NCBI RefSeq assembly: GCF_007991455.1
Contig: NZ_BJYJ01000004.1
Coordinates: 209,740-273,739, forward strand
Length of the DNA stretch: 64,000 nucleotides
Direction: 5' to 3'
Origin: Chryseobacterium hagamense
GTDB taxonomy: Bacteria; Bacteroidota; Bacteroidia; Flavobacteriales; Weeksellaceae
The notes under the pieces are model-generated. The model was not told the DNA's origin, did not search any database, and worked only from the letters and a program-made list of their open reading frames with translations. Positions 27,132 through 36,074 of this stretch are shown here, in pieces (positions within the stretch are counted from its first letter, which is position 1; each line of letters starts with the position of its first letter). The position numbers were made by a program, and so were the translations under genes.

Positions 27132-27986
27132 TTATGCCTGGGTCGTCAGCAGATTGACGGTTTTGGCAACGGTATTTCTGATGTCCGTTCTCTTGACAAT
27201 GAAGTCTACAAACCCTTTTTCCTGAAGGAACTCCGAAGTCTGGAAGCCTTCCGGCAAGTCTCTTCCGATGGTCTCACGGATTACCCTTGGCCCGGCAAAG
27301 CCGATCAGTGCTCCCGGTTCCGCCATAATGATATCGGCAGTCATCGCGAATGAAGCGGTAATTCCCCCAAAGGTAGGATCGCAAAGATAAGCGATGTATA
27401 AAAGTCCCGCTTCTGAAAGCTGGGCCAGTTTCGCCTGAACTTTAGCCAGCTGCATCAGGGAGTACGTTGCTTCCTGCATTCTCGCTCCTCCGGACTGGCA
27501 GATGATCATGTACGGAAGTTTCTTTTCAATACAGTAATCAATAGCTCTTTTAATTTTTTCACCCATTACGGAACCTAAAGAACCTCCGATGAAAGCAAAA
27601 TCCATACAGGAAACCACCATTTCGGTTCCTTGTACAGTTCCTACTGCGTTTCTGATGGAGTCGGTAAGCTTCGTTTTGGCTTTTACTTCCTTCAGACGGT
27701 CGGTGTACGACTTGGTATCTTTAAAGCTCAGGATATCAATACTTTCAACATTGGCATCCAGCTCGGTAAATTTACCTTCATCGAAAAGGATATCAAAAAA
27801 TTCGGCACTTCCTATTCTTACATGGAAACCGTCTTCCGGAGAAACATAGCTGTTTCTTTTCAGTTCGTCATGCTCAACAATTTTTCCCGAAGGAGTCTGA
27901 TGCCAAAGACCTTTTGGGACGTCTTTCTTTTCATCAGTAGAGGTCGTAATATTTTGTGCTTTTCTTTTAAACCACTCGAATGCCAT
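27132..27986 (-). CDS. accD: Acetyl-CoA carboxylase carboxyltransferase subunit beta, without zinc ribbon
   Basis: 284 residues. Transfers CO2 from biotin to acetyl-CoA with AccA for fatty-acid synthesis. Crotonase-fold landmarks [32 protein letters not shown] and [12 protein letters not shown] are intact. In the E. coli subunit the region around residues 25-50 holds a four-Cys zinc ribbon. Here the equivalent [19 protein letters not shown] and following sequence have no cysteine, so the ribbon is metal-free. It lies 87 nt downstream of fbaA. Confidence 0.96.
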   Translation of the reverse strand: MAFEWFKRKAQNITTSTDEKKDVPKGLWHQTPSGKIVEHDELKRNSYVSPEDGFHVRIGSAEFFDILFDEGKFTELDANVESIDILSFKDTKSYTDRLKEVKAKTKLTDSIRNAVGTVQGTEMVVSCMDFAFIGGSLGSVMGEKIKRAIDYCIEKKLPYMIICQSGGARMQEATYSLMQLAKVQAKLAQLSEAGLLYIAYLCDPTFGGITASFAMTADIIMAEPGALIGFAGPRVIRETIGRDLPEGFQTSEFLQEKGFVDFIVKRTDIRNTVAKTVNLLTTQA

Positions 27987-28017
27987 ATTGTATATAATTG
28001 ATGTTTACTAAATGATA

Positions 28018-28061
28018 AGAGATGAAGAAAGCGTTTTCGAAAAACCACCTGCTTCATCTCT
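28018..28061 (-). terminator. Hairpin between fbaA and accD
   Basis: Perfect 10-bp inverted repeat AGAGATGAAG / CTTCATCTCT with a 24-nt loop, starting 12 nt after the fbaA stop. No strong T run follows, so it may be a weak terminator or an mRNA processing/stability element in the accD leader. Confidence 0.5.
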
Positions 28062-28073
28062 GCCATTTATAAT

Positions 28074-29144
28074 TTATTTAAGCGTATTTACATTATTCAA
28101 ATCTTCAAATGCCTTAACCAATCGCTTAGCGAAAGTTTCTTCTCCTTTTCTTACCCATACCCTAGGATCGTAGAATTTCTTGTTCGGTTTCTCTTCGCCG
28201 TCCGGATTTCCGATCTGAGCTCTTAAGTAATCAATGTTATCAACCATATAATCTCTGATTCCCTCGGTGTAAGCGAACTGAAGGTCGGTATCGATGTTCA
28301 TTTTGATTACGCCGTAGTCGATCGCTTCTCTGATTTCCTCAATTGTAGAACCTGACCCTCCGTGGAATACGAAGTTGATCGGTTTTTCAGCCGTTCCGAA
28401 TTTCTCCTGAACATACTGCTGGGAATTATCAAGGATTTTTGGGGTAAGAACCACATTTCCCGGTTTGTAAACTCCGTGTACGTTTCCGAAAGCCGCTGCG
28501 ATGGTGAAATTGTCTGAAATTGCTTTTAACTTTTCATAAGTATAAGCGATATCTTCCGGCTGGGTATATAATTTTGAGTTGTCGACATCTGAATTGTCAA
28601 CGCCGTCTTCTTCTCCTCCGGTTACTCCGATTTCCACCTCAAGCGTCATCTGAAGCTTGGCCATTCTTTCGAAATACTGTGCGGAAATTTCCAGGTTTTC
28701 TTCTAAAGATTCTTCGGAAAGATCCAGCATATGGGAAGAGTAAAGGGACTTTCCGGTCTGCTTGTAGAATTCTTCATTGGCATCCATCAACCCGTCGATC
28801 CAAGGCAATAATTTCTTGGCGCAGTGGTCGGTGTGAAGGATAACGGTTGCTCCGTAAGCTTCTGCCAGGGTATGAATGTGTTTTGCTCCGGCTACTGCTC
28901 CTAAGATGGCAGCTTTCTGTCCTTCGTTGCTCAATCCTTTTCCTGCGTTGTAAGCCGCTCCTCCGTTGGAGAACTGGATGATAACGGGTGAATTCAGTTT
29001 TGCTGCCGTTTCCATAACCGCATTGATGTTGCTGGAACCAATTACGTTAACTGCCGGTAATGCAAATTTATTTTCTTTAGCATGCTGAAAAATATCAGTA
29101 ACTAATTGACCAGTGGCAACTCCTGCCGGGAAAATTCTGCTCAT
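28074..29144 (-). CDS. fbaA: Class II fructose-1,6-bisphosphate aldolase
   Basis: 356 residues, the zinc-dependent glycolytic/gluconeogenic aldolase. Metal and active-site motifs are VILHTDHCAKKLLPW, EVEIGVTGGEEDGVD, GNVHGVYKPGNV and FVFHGGSGSTIEEI. The long C-terminal arm (KKFYDPRVWVRKGEETF) matches the E. coli FbaA-type class IIA enzyme rather than the shorter class IIB form. It has its own leader of ~70 nt with a TACCTTTA -7-like box. Confidence 0.97.
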   Translation of the reverse strand: MSRIFPAGVATGQLVTDIFQHAKENKFALPAVNVIGSSNINAVMETAAKLNSPVIIQFSNGGAAYNAGKGLSNEGQKAAILGAVAGAKHIHTLAEAYGATVILHTDHCAKKLLPWIDGLMDANEEFYKQTGKSLYSSHMLDLSEESLEENLEISAQYFERMAKLQMTLEVEIGVTGGEEDGVDNSDVDNSKLYTQPEDIAYTYEKLKAISDNFTIAAAFGNVHGVYKPGNVVLTPKILDNSQQYVQEKFGTAEKPINFVFHGGSGSTIEEIREAIDYGVIKMNIDTDLQFAYTEGIRDYMVDNIDYLRAQIGNPDGEEKPNKKFYDPRVWVRKGEETFAKRLVKAFEDLNNVNTLK

Positions 29145-29215
29145 GTTTTACTTTTTAATATATTATTAGGGGTGTCTTTAAATTCCTGTAAAGGTAATCA
29201 TTTTTAAAAATATAC

Positions 29216-30082
29216 TTAATTTCTTTTATCCCGTCCCCAAAGCAGCTTCTGGCGGATGGTTTCATAGAAACTTAAGTGATTCGGCTGTACCAGCAGGATC
29301 TGGAAATCCGCTTTTCTGATCACGATTTCCTGATCGGTTTCGATATGGATCAGCCGCGAATCCAGGGAAAGTGAGTATTGGGGAACCCTGCTTTCCACCT
29401 TGAATTTTATTTCTACCCGGTCGTTCACCACCAAAGGTCTTACATTGAGATTATGGGGTGCGATGGGAGTAATGACGAAGTTTTCGTTATTAGGGGAAAT
29501 GATAGGCCCGCCTGAACTTAATGAATAAGCTGTGGAACCGGTAGGCGTGGAGACAATAACCCCGTCACCCCAGAATACATTCAGGAATTCATCATTGATA
29601 TAAGAATCTACAGTGATCATGGAGGTTGTTTCCTTCCTTGAAACTGTAACGTCATTTAAAGCATACGGGAAAAAGTCTTCCGAAACGGGAGAGACCACCC
29701 GGATCACCGAACGGCGGCTGGTTTTTACATCACCTTTTAAAATAGAGTCGAGAGCATTAAAGGCTTCCTCTTTCGTGAAGCTCGCCAGAAATCCCAGCCT
29801 TCCGGTATTGACTCCGACAATCGGGATCTCGAGATCTTCAATAAAAGTCAGGGAATTTACAATGGTTCCGTCACCTCCAAAAGTGAAGAACAGGTCCACT
29901 TCCTTATCCAGAAGGTCCTGCTTGCAATTGAACGTTTCGAAAATTTTTGAAAACTGAAGTGCTTCAGCCATCTCATCGTATAGAACAGATTTTACCCCTC
30001 TGTTTTCCAGTTCAGAAATAAATTTGCTTAAATATAAAAAAGTATCAAGATCTTTTTTCTGAGAATAAATGGCTGCCTTCAT
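29216..30082 (-). CDS. nadK: NAD kinase
   Basis: 288 residues. Phosphorylates NAD to NADP. GGDGT at residues 69-73 supplies the catalytic Asp, and LNDVTVSR and DGVIVSTPTGSTAYSLSSGGPII are the conserved NAD-site motifs. It begins 6 nt after the CBS-protein stop, so the two are an operon, an arrangement that may link nucleotide sensing to NADP supply (inference). Confidence 0.96.
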   Translation of the reverse strand: MKAAIYSQKKDLDTFLYLSKFISELENRGVKSVLYDEMAEALQFSKIFETFNCKQDLLDKEVDLFFTFGGDGTIVNSLTFIEDLEIPIVGVNTGRLGFLASFTKEEAFNALDSILKGDVKTSRRSVIRVVSPVSEDFFPYALNDVTVSRKETTSMITVDSYINDEFLNVFWGDGVIVSTPTGSTAYSLSSGGPIISPNNENFVITPIAPHNLNVRPLVVNDRVEIKFKVESRVPQYSLSLDSRLIHIETDQEIVIRKADFQILLVQPNHLSFYETIRQKLLWGRDKRN

Positions 30083-30088
30083 CGGTGT

Positions 30089-30739
30089 TTAAATTTCTAT
30101 GAATTTCTGAAAAAATCCGAATCTGTCCTGGAACAGGTCCGATTTTTCATCAGAGTAATACTTCTGCACAATGCGGTAATCGTACCGGTCGAATGTTTCA
30201 TCAATAGAACTCAGATTTTCATTGCTGATCTTTATCGTCACCTGAAGCACCTCATCGGACATGAAACTGATAAATGCGCCGTAAAACTTGGAGTTGTTGC
30301 TTTCCACGATCTTGGCAATTTCCGTCATGGAGTATTTCCTGGCCGGCGTTTCAATGGTGAGAATGGCTCCCGATTCCGAAAACAGCGGATATTTCGAGAA
30401 ATCCTGGAAAATATCTTCACAGCTGATGTAGCCCAGATATTTCTCCGCTTTATTGATCACCGGAATAATGTTGGAATTGAACGTGTAGAACAGACGGATG
30501 CTGTCCATAATATTATTATCCTCCAGAATCGCAAAACGCTCGATCTGGTGCTCCAGTTCCTTTAGGGTTCCTTCTGCTTCATACAGGAAATCCTGGGCCA
30601 GCGCACCGTAAAAGTGGTGGGATTTTTTGATGAAAATATGAGAATATCCAAATGCTTCTAACATTTCCCTCGCTGATTCGATCGAGTCAGAAAGGCTGAA
30701 ACACGGGAAGTCTTTTGAGATATAGTCTTTGATAAACAT
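30089..30739 (-). CDS. CBS-domain pair protein
   Basis: 216 residues. Two CBS repeats (about 1-60 and 70-125; GYSHIFIKKSHHFYGAL, IIPVINKAEKYLGYIS) normally bind adenine nucleotides. They are followed by an ACT-like C-terminal half (TIETPARKYSMTEIAKIVESNNSKFYGAFI). No enzyme domain is attached, so it is probably a small regulator or scaffold. It is first in a two-gene operon with nadK. Confidence 0.88.
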   Translation of the reverse strand: MFIKDYISKDFPCFSLSDSIESAREMLEAFGYSHIFIKKSHHFYGALAQDFLYEAEGTLKELEHQIERFAILEDNNIMDSIRLFYTFNSNIIPVINKAEKYLGYISCEDIFQDFSKYPLFSESGAILTIETPARKYSMTEIAKIVESNNSKFYGAFISFMSDEVLQVTIKISNENLSSIDETFDRYDYRIVQKYYSDEKSDLFQDRFGFFQKFIEI

Positions 30740-30823
30740 TGTGCTAATTTATAAAAAATTAAACGAAACTTTTTCTGAAATATTGGTTTTTTTTCTGAAA
30801 AAATCAAAAAAGTAAATTTAAAA

Positions 30824-30854
30824 TTTGCCCGTGATGAAAAAAGAAGTATCTTTG
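30824..30854 (+). promoter_or_regulatory. Promoter in the CBS/TrmH intergenic gap, reading away from any gene
   Basis: TTTG at 30824-30827, exactly 19 nt, then TATCTTTG at 30847-30854: the cleanest full Bacteroidota promoter seen in the window. No plus-strand gene follows; the transcript would reach the hairpin at 30891-30922. Confidence 0.65.
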
Positions 30855-30860
30855 TCGCCT

Positions 30861-30930
30861 TTCATTTTTACTTTTTATTAGATTTATTTCAAACTGCAAG
30901 GTCTTTAAGAAACCTGCAGTTTTTTATTTT
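30861..30930 (+). ncRNA. Candidate small RNA, about 65-70 nt
   Basis: Starts about 7 nt after the -7 box and ends in a terminator hairpin with a TTTTTTATTTT tail. It contains no ATG and no open frame. The 3' end overlaps the last codon of the convergent methyltransferase gene by a few bases, so the RNA is almost entirely intergenic. The unpaired 5' part (about 30 nt, U-rich) could be a target-pairing region. Existence and role are inferred from signals only. Confidence 0.45.
30891..30930 (+). terminator. Terminator of the candidate small RNA
   Basis: Stem AAACTGCA / TGCAGTTT continued past a bulged A by GGT / ACC, 9-nt loop, then a T-rich tail. The T run is much better on the plus strand than on the minus strand, which argues for a plus-strand transcript. 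Confidence 0.7.
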
Positions 30931-31454
30931 AGGGCCTTGGCAAACTCCCACATCACGATACCGCCGCATACACTTACATTCAGGGAATGCTTGGTTCCCA
31001 GCTGCGGAATTTCTACGAAAGAATCGATGTTCGGTAATGCTTCATCGCTGATTCCTTCCACTTCGTTTCCTAAAATCACTGCATATTTTTTAGACGGATC
31101 AATAGTGAAATCGGTGATCATCCTGCTGCCGGTCGTCTGTTCGATGCCCACAATTTCAAAACCCTGCGCCTTCAGATCACTGATAGTTACATTGATATCG
31201 CTCTCATAGCTCCATTCTACACTTTCGGTAGCCCCTAAAGCGGCTTTATGAATCTCCCGGTGAGGCGGCTGCGGCGTAATTCCGCACAGGATAATTTTCT
31301 TAATTAAGAAGGCATCCGCCGTCCTGAAAGTGGCCCCCACGTTATGCATGCTCCTGATGTTGTCCAATACCACCACCAGCGGAATTTTTTCAACCGACTT
31401 AAAGGTTTCCACATCCAGTCTGTTCAGTTCTTCCAGTTTTAATTTATGTACCAA
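30924..31454 (-). CDS. TrmH/SpoU-family RNA 2'-O-methyltransferase
   Basis: 176 residues of SPOUT fold. The three family motifs are VVVLDNIRSMHNVGATFRTADAF, YAVILGNEVEGISDE and IPQLGTKHSLNVSVCGGIVMWE, which form the knotted S-adenosylmethionine site. It lacks extra RNA-binding domains, so the target (tRNA G18 or another site) cannot be told. It is monocistronic, and its stop lies in the T run of the opposing small-RNA terminator. Confidence 0.92.
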   Translation of the reverse strand: MVHKLKLEELNRLDVETFKSVEKIPLVVVLDNIRSMHNVGATFRTADAFLIKKIILCGITPQPPHREIHKAALGATESVEWSYESDINVTISDLKAQGFEIVGIEQTTGSRMITDFTIDPSKKYAVILGNEVEGISDEALPNIDSFVEIPQLGTKHSLNVSVCGGIVMWEFAKALK

Positions 31455-31511
31455 CTTATTTTTTTGGCAAAATTAGGTATAATTATTTACGATTTCCAGG
31501 CGGAAACGGAT

Positions 31512-32405
31512 TTATTGTTTTTGCGGTTCCATGATCTGGTGAACGTTTTTCTCGATATTCTGTGCAATGGTTTCCATCGGGATGTCGTTTTCATCATTAT
31601 TGAAAGGATCTTCAATTTCCTCGGCAATCAGCTCAAGGCTCATCAGCACATAATAAATAAAGACGGTTAAAGGAATAATGTAATTGCCGATATTGATGAC
31701 GTAAGCAATCGGCAAAGCGAGCACATACAGGATAATAAATTTTTTGATGAAAGAAGAGTAAGAGTAGGGGATCGGGGTATTTTTAATTCTCTCACAGCCG
31801 CCGCAGACATCCAGGAACCCGGAAAGCTGGGTGTCCAGGTACAGCATTTCAACATCGGAGATCTTTCCTTCTTTTTTCAGCTGGTTCAGCTGCCGGCTCA
31901 TCAGGATTATCAGTTCGCTGGGTCCGTGGTTCCGCAATTCTTTCTCGATTTCAGAATAATCTTCATCCAAAGCCAGCCGGGTAGATTCTTTCGAAAGATG
32001 TTTTGCCAGCAGGTGCGGAAAGAATTTCAGATAGCGGGTGATCTGCTCGGTGTGCTGAGGATTGCCACCTAAAATCAGGCTGATCTTAATCGCAAAATTC
32101 CGGGTGTCGTTTACCAGCTTACCCCAGAGTTTCCGCCCTTCCCACCAGCGGTCGTAAGCAGTATTGGTTCTGAAAACAAGCAGTAACGAAAGCACGAATC
32201 CCAATAGGGAATGAATCAGGCCCACGTTGCTGATGCCGGATTTTGCATTGAGCCGGAAATACTCCAGCTCCAGGTATTCGATGCCCCAGGAATACAGGCC
32301 TACCAGGATCATACTCGGAAAAAGGATCTTTAAAGTATCGCTTTTATGCAGGCTGAAAAGGATTTTCAGGAAATGTTTGGTGTTGTAGACTCTCATTGCC
32401 TGCAA
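31512..32405 (-). CDS. Bestrophin/UPF0187-family anion channel
   Basis: 297 residues, with hydrophobic segments near 35-50, 65-80 and two around 205-245. Landmarks are VLSLLLVFRTNTAYDRWWEGRKLWGKLVNDTRNFA and the end IEDPFNNDENDIPMETIAQNIEKNVHQI, the bacterial bestrophin signatures. Expected to form a pentameric ion channel in the inner membrane. Confidence 0.92.
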   Translation of the reverse strand: MQAMRVYNTKHFLKILFSLHKSDTLKILFPSMILVGLYSWGIEYLELEYFRLNAKSGISNVGLIHSLLGFVLSLLLVFRTNTAYDRWWEGRKLWGKLVNDTRNFAIKISLILGGNPQHTEQITRYLKFFPHLLAKHLSKESTRLALDEDYSEIEKELRNHGPSELIILMSRQLNQLKKEGKISDVEMLYLDTQLSGFLDVCGGCERIKNTPIPYSYSSFIKKFIILYVLALPIAYVINIGNYIIPLTVFIYYVLMSLELIAEEIEDPFNNDENDIPMETIAQNIEKNVHQIMEPQKQ

Positions 32406-32492
32406 ATATAATTTTTTCAGTTTATCCGCGCTTTATGGGAAGCCGTAATTTTTTATGGGCAGACTGATGCTTCTTTGTCATAAAATTATAAA

Positions 32493-32657
32493 ATGGGATA
32501 TTACAGAAAAGGACATTATAAAAAAGACGGCACCTGGGTGAGCGGGCATTATGTAAGTACCTTCGGACGCGGAAAAAGAAAAGCTAAAAATCCGCAGGGC
32601 TGTGCGGTCGTGATTTTCGGAGGCATTGTTTCACTGCTGGTCTATCTTTTAAGCTGA
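32493..32657 (+). CDS. Small membrane protein, 54 aa
   Basis: A short clean frame: MGYYRKGHYKKDGTWVSGHY, then a basic stretch (GRGKRKAKNPQGC) and one hydrophobic helix VVIFGGIVSLLVYLLS at the C-terminus. The Tyr/His-rich 'KGHY.KDGTWV.GHY' pattern recurs in small Bacteroidota proteins with YVxxHxR-type repeats. Codon use is good for its size. It is probably a tail-anchored small protein; function unknown. Confidence 0.65.
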   Translation: MGYYRKGHYKKDGTWVSGHYVSTFGRGKRKAKNPQGCAVVIFGGIVSLLVYLLS

Positions 32658-32765
32658 GAGCCTAACAGGACTTCATTAAAATGCTTATTTTTTATTAACT
32701 TTAAAAAAGATTTTTTAAACCGTCAGTAGGTAAATGGAAAAGACAAAAATATAATTCATTATCAA

Positions 32766-33257
32766 ATGAACGATAACGCCATTGATTTCCGGAAACATCT
32801 CCTGATTTGCGGTAAAACGGAAGAGGAACGGAAAAAACAGTTAAATGATATTCTGGATTCATGTCCTCTTGAAATCTTCAGATTTCCGAAAGCAATGATA
32901 TCTCTTAATGAGTATCTGACTTTCGTTCAATCGGAAGGGCTCTATTCACCGTTCTATGAAACGAAAGGGAAGTATAATTTAAATCAGATCTTTGACTTTC
33001 ATTTAGACTGGATTACGGAGAATAACTGCCTTTTTGTTTTTGAGGAATTTGATAAGGCAGATCATAAATTCAGTTCAGAAATTTTCCGGATAATGATCAA
33101 TACCCTTGAGAAAGCCAGGAAATCTGCAGTTAAAATCATTGGTTCTTTTGAAGATGAATCTGAATTGATCCGGAACTTAAATGAAGCCGTAAATGAAACG
33201 CCTTACAAAACCCAAAGTGAAGTGGTAAAGAGCAATCTGCAGATTATTTATTTATAA
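32766..33257 (+). CDS. Hypothetical protein with a degenerate NTPase-like start, 163 aa
   Basis: The opening RKHLLICGKTEEERKKQL resembles a P-loop strand-and-turn in which the Gly-Lys-Ser/Thr has been lost. CLFVFEEFDKADHKF sits where a Walker B would be, followed by EIFRIMINTLEKARKSAVKIIGSF. This looks like an AAA-type NTPase core that no longer binds nucleotide, but the resemblance is weak and the family is not recognised. It precedes mutS by 100 nt on the same strand, and it is AT-rich. Confidence 0.7.
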   Translation: MNDNAIDFRKHLLICGKTEEERKKQLNDILDSCPLEIFRFPKAMISLNEYLTFVQSEGLYSPFYETKGKYNLNQIFDFHLDWITENNCLFVFEEFDKADHKFSSEIFRIMINTLEKARKSAVKIIGSFEDESELIRNLNEAVNETPYKTQSEVVKSNLQIIYL

Positions 33258-33358
33258 TTGCCGGTTGAGATAGGGATTGAATTTTAATTTTAATAAAATA
33301 ATTTCTTTAAAAATTTTATTTCCTATTTTTACCGTCCCAATTCTAAGAAACGACTTTA

Positions 33359-35950
33359 ATGGCAAAGGCAGCGAAAAAAGAAACCCCGTTAATGACTCAG
33401 TACAATACCATCAAGGCGAAATATCCTGATGCACTTCTGCTATTCCGGGTCGGGGATTTTTATGAAACTTTCGGGCAGGATGCCGTGCGGACTTCTCAGA
33501 TTTTAGGAATCGTCCTTACCAAAAGGGCCAATGGCGAAGGCCATATCGAGCTGGCCGGTTTTCCGCATCACTCGGTGGATTCTTACCTGCCGAAGCTGGT
33601 ACGGGCCGGAATGCGGGTAGCCATCTGCGACCAGCTGGAAGATCCCAAAACGGTAAAAGGAATCGTAAAAAGAGGAGTGACGGAACTGGTGACGCCCGGC
33701 GTTACATTCAACGATCAGGTGCTGAATTCCAAAAAGAACAATTTCCTGCTTTCGCTGCATAAGGAAAAAGAGAAATTCGGGATTGCTTTGGTGGATGTTT
33801 CTACCGGGGAATTCCTGGTCAGCGAGGGAAACCTGGAAAAGCTGATGCATATCGTCAATACTTTTGATCCGAGTGAAATCATTTACCAGCGAAGCGTTCA
33901 GATTCCGGAACAGCTGAAGAACAGAAGTGCCTTTAAACTCGAAGACTGGGCGTATCAGTATAATTTTGCTTATGAAAAACTGACGAATCATTTCAAAACC
34001 AATTCTTTAAAAGGGTTTGGGGTTGAAGGGCAGCAGTTGGCGATTACGGCAGCAGGTGCTATTTTCGCCTATCTGGTAGAAGATACGCATCACAACTTAT
34101 TGGCCCACATTACCAGAATTCAGATCATTCCGCAGGATGATTTCCTGATGATGGACCATTTTACCCTGCGAAACCTTGAAATCGTATATCCAAGCCATCC
34201 GCAGGGAAAATCTTTGCTGGATATCATTGATAAGACTTCAACGCCGATGGGCGGTAGGCTCCTGAGGCGGAGGATCATCTTACCGCTGAAATCCGTCGCT
34301 GAAATCAACAGGAGGCTTTCATTGATTGACTTTTTAAACGAAAACGATCCGCTCAAATACGAAATTTCACAGCTGCTGAAATCCATTTCGGATCTCGACC
34401 GGCTTATGGGAAAACTGGCCGCGGAAAAAATCTGTCCCAAAGAGCTGGGCTACCTCCGCCAGAGCCTGATCAATATCCATAAAATCAAAGCCTTGCTTCA
34501 TCCACACGCTGATGTACTGGCGTGGCTGGATCCTTTGTACGATCAGGACGAACTGATCCGGTGCCTTCAGAATCACCTGAATGACGAACTGCCGGTAAAC
34601 CTGGCCAAAGGAAATGTAATCAAGAATGGGATTTCCGAGGAACTCGACCGGCTGCGGGGCCTTCAGTCCAAAGGAAGAGGCTTCCTGGATGAAATGTGCC
34701 AGCGCGAAATCGAGAGAACGGGAATTTCAAGCCTGAAAATAGATTTCAACAATGTCTTCGGCTATTATATTGAAGTAAGGAATACCCATAAAGATAAGGT
34801 TCCGTCTGACTGGCTGAGAAAACAGACGCTGGTAAATGCCGAGCGTTACATTACCGAAGAACTCAAAGAATACGAAAACCAGATCCTCGGTGCCGAAGAA
34901 AAAATCGGTGTTCTGGAAAACGAACTGTACCGGAAGGTCTGTAGCGAAACCATGATCTACATTGATCATATCCAGGAAAACTCAAATACTATTGCGCAGC
35001 TCGATGTGGCGGTCGGTTTGTCGGAGCTGGCTGTTTCGGAAAGCTATACCAAACCGGTTTTAACGGAAACTTTTGCCGTCGACCTGAAAGAAGCCCGTCA
35101 TCCGATTATCGAAAATGCCCTTCCGTTGGGCGAAAAATACATCCCGAATGATATCTTCCTTGATAAGGATTCGCAGCAGATCATTATGGTGACCGGCCCG
35201 AATATGGCAGGTAAATCGGCGATTTTAAGACAAACCGCGATTGTCTGCCTGATGGCCCAGATCGGCAGCTTCGTACCGGCGAAACATGCGGAAATCGGGA
35301 TTTTGGATAAAATTTTTACCAGGGTAGGGGCTACCGACAATATTTCTGCCGGGGAATCGACCTTTATGGTAGAAATGAACGAAGCCGCAAATATCCTTAA
35401 TAATATTTCCGAGCGGAGCCTGATCCTGCTGGATGAAATCGGCCGCGGAACTTCTACTTACGACGGGGTTTCCATTGCCTGGGCTATTGCAGAATACCTC
35501 CATCAGCATCCTACGCAGGCCAAGACGCTGTTTGCCACCCACTATCATGAACTGAATGAAATGACGGTGAATTTCGAGCGGGTAAAAAACTTCCATGTTT
35601 CCATTCAGGAGAACAAAGGGAATATCATCTTTTTAAGAAAGCTTGTGCCCGGCGGAAGCGAGCATAGTTTCGGGATCCACGTGGCAAAGCTGGCGGGAAT
35701 GCCGGTTAAAGTAGTCAACCGGGCCAATGAAATCCTGAAAACCCTGGAAGCCAGCCGTACCCAAAGCGGAGGAGCTTCTGAAAAAATCAAACGGGTAACG
35801 GAAGAAAACCTGCAGCTGTCTTTTTTTCAGCTCGATGATCCCGTACTGGAAAACATCAGGGAAGAGCTGACAAAAATCGATATCAATACCTTGACGCCGA
35901 TTGAAGCTTTAATGAAACTGAATTCAATTAAAAAAATGATTGGAGGATAA
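33359..35950 (+). CDS. mutS: DNA mismatch repair protein MutS
   Basis: 863 residues. The mismatch-reading Phe and Glu lie in GDFYETF (F34-Y35-E36). Connector, lever and clamp domains follow in order. The ATPase has Walker A GPNMAGKS at about 613-620, ILLDEIGRGTSTYDGVSIAWA and the ATHYHELNEM region. The C-terminal helix-turn-helix ends SIKKMIGG. This is the repair-type MutS1, full length. It ends at a terminator shared with the convergent TonB-C protein. Confidence 0.98.
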   Translation: MAKAAKKETPLMTQYNTIKAKYPDALLLFRVGDFYETFGQDAVRTSQILGIVLTKRANGEGHIELAGFPHHSVDSYLPKLVRAGMRVAICDQLEDPKTVKGIVKRGVTELVTPGVTFNDQVLNSKKNNFLLSLHKEKEKFGIALVDVSTGEFLVSEGNLEKLMHIVNTFDPSEIIYQRSVQIPEQLKNRSAFKLEDWAYQYNFAYEKLTNHFKTNSLKGFGVEGQQLAITAAGAIFAYLVEDTHHNLLAHITRIQIIPQDDFLMMDHFTLRNLEIVYPSHPQGKSLLDIIDKTSTPMGGRLLRRRIILPLKSVAEINRRLSLIDFLNENDPLKYEISQLLKSISDLDRLMGKLAAEKICPKELGYLRQSLINIHKIKALLHPHADVLAWLDPLYDQDELIRCLQNHLNDELPVNLAKGNVIKNGISEELDRLRGLQSKGRGFLDEMCQREIERTGISSLKIDFNNVFGYYIEVRNTHKDKVPSDWLRKQTLVNAERYITEELKEYENQILGAEEKIGVLENELYRKVCSETMIYIDHIQENSNTIAQLDVAVGLSELAVSESYTKPVLTETFAVDLKEARHPIIENALPLGEKYIPNDIFLDKDSQQIIMVTGPNMAGKSAILRQTAIVCLMAQIGSFVPAKHAEIGILDKIFTRVGATDNISAGESTFMVEMNEAANILNNISERSLILLDEIGRGTSTYDGVSIAWAIAEYLHQHPTQAKTLFATHYHELNEMTVNFERVKNFHVSIQENKGNIIFLRKLVPGGSEHSFGIHVAKLAGMPVKVVNRANEILKTLEASRTQSGGASEKIKRVTEENLQLSFFQLDDPVLENIREELTKIDINTLTPIEALMKLNSIKKMIGG

Positions 35951-36036
35951 AAAGATTCAGCATCACAGTCCAATGATGTAGGTTGAGAATCGCCTGTATG
36001 AAATTATTCTTCAATAGGAGATCGGAAAAATCATAA

Positions 36037-36072
36037 AAAAGTCCGTTATCACGGGTTGTGAGACGGACTTTT
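36037..36072. terminator. Terminator at the mutS/TonB-C convergent junction
   Basis: Stem AAAAGTCCGT / ACGGACTTTT with a 16-nt loop and A/T flanks on both strands, so it can act in both directions. Confidence 0.8.
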
Positions 36073-36074
36073 AA

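Noticed and set aside
30739..30923. Gap explained only as the nadK operon promoter region
   Set aside because: The best promoter in it points away from the operon and is followed by a matching terminator, so a separate transcript is more likely.
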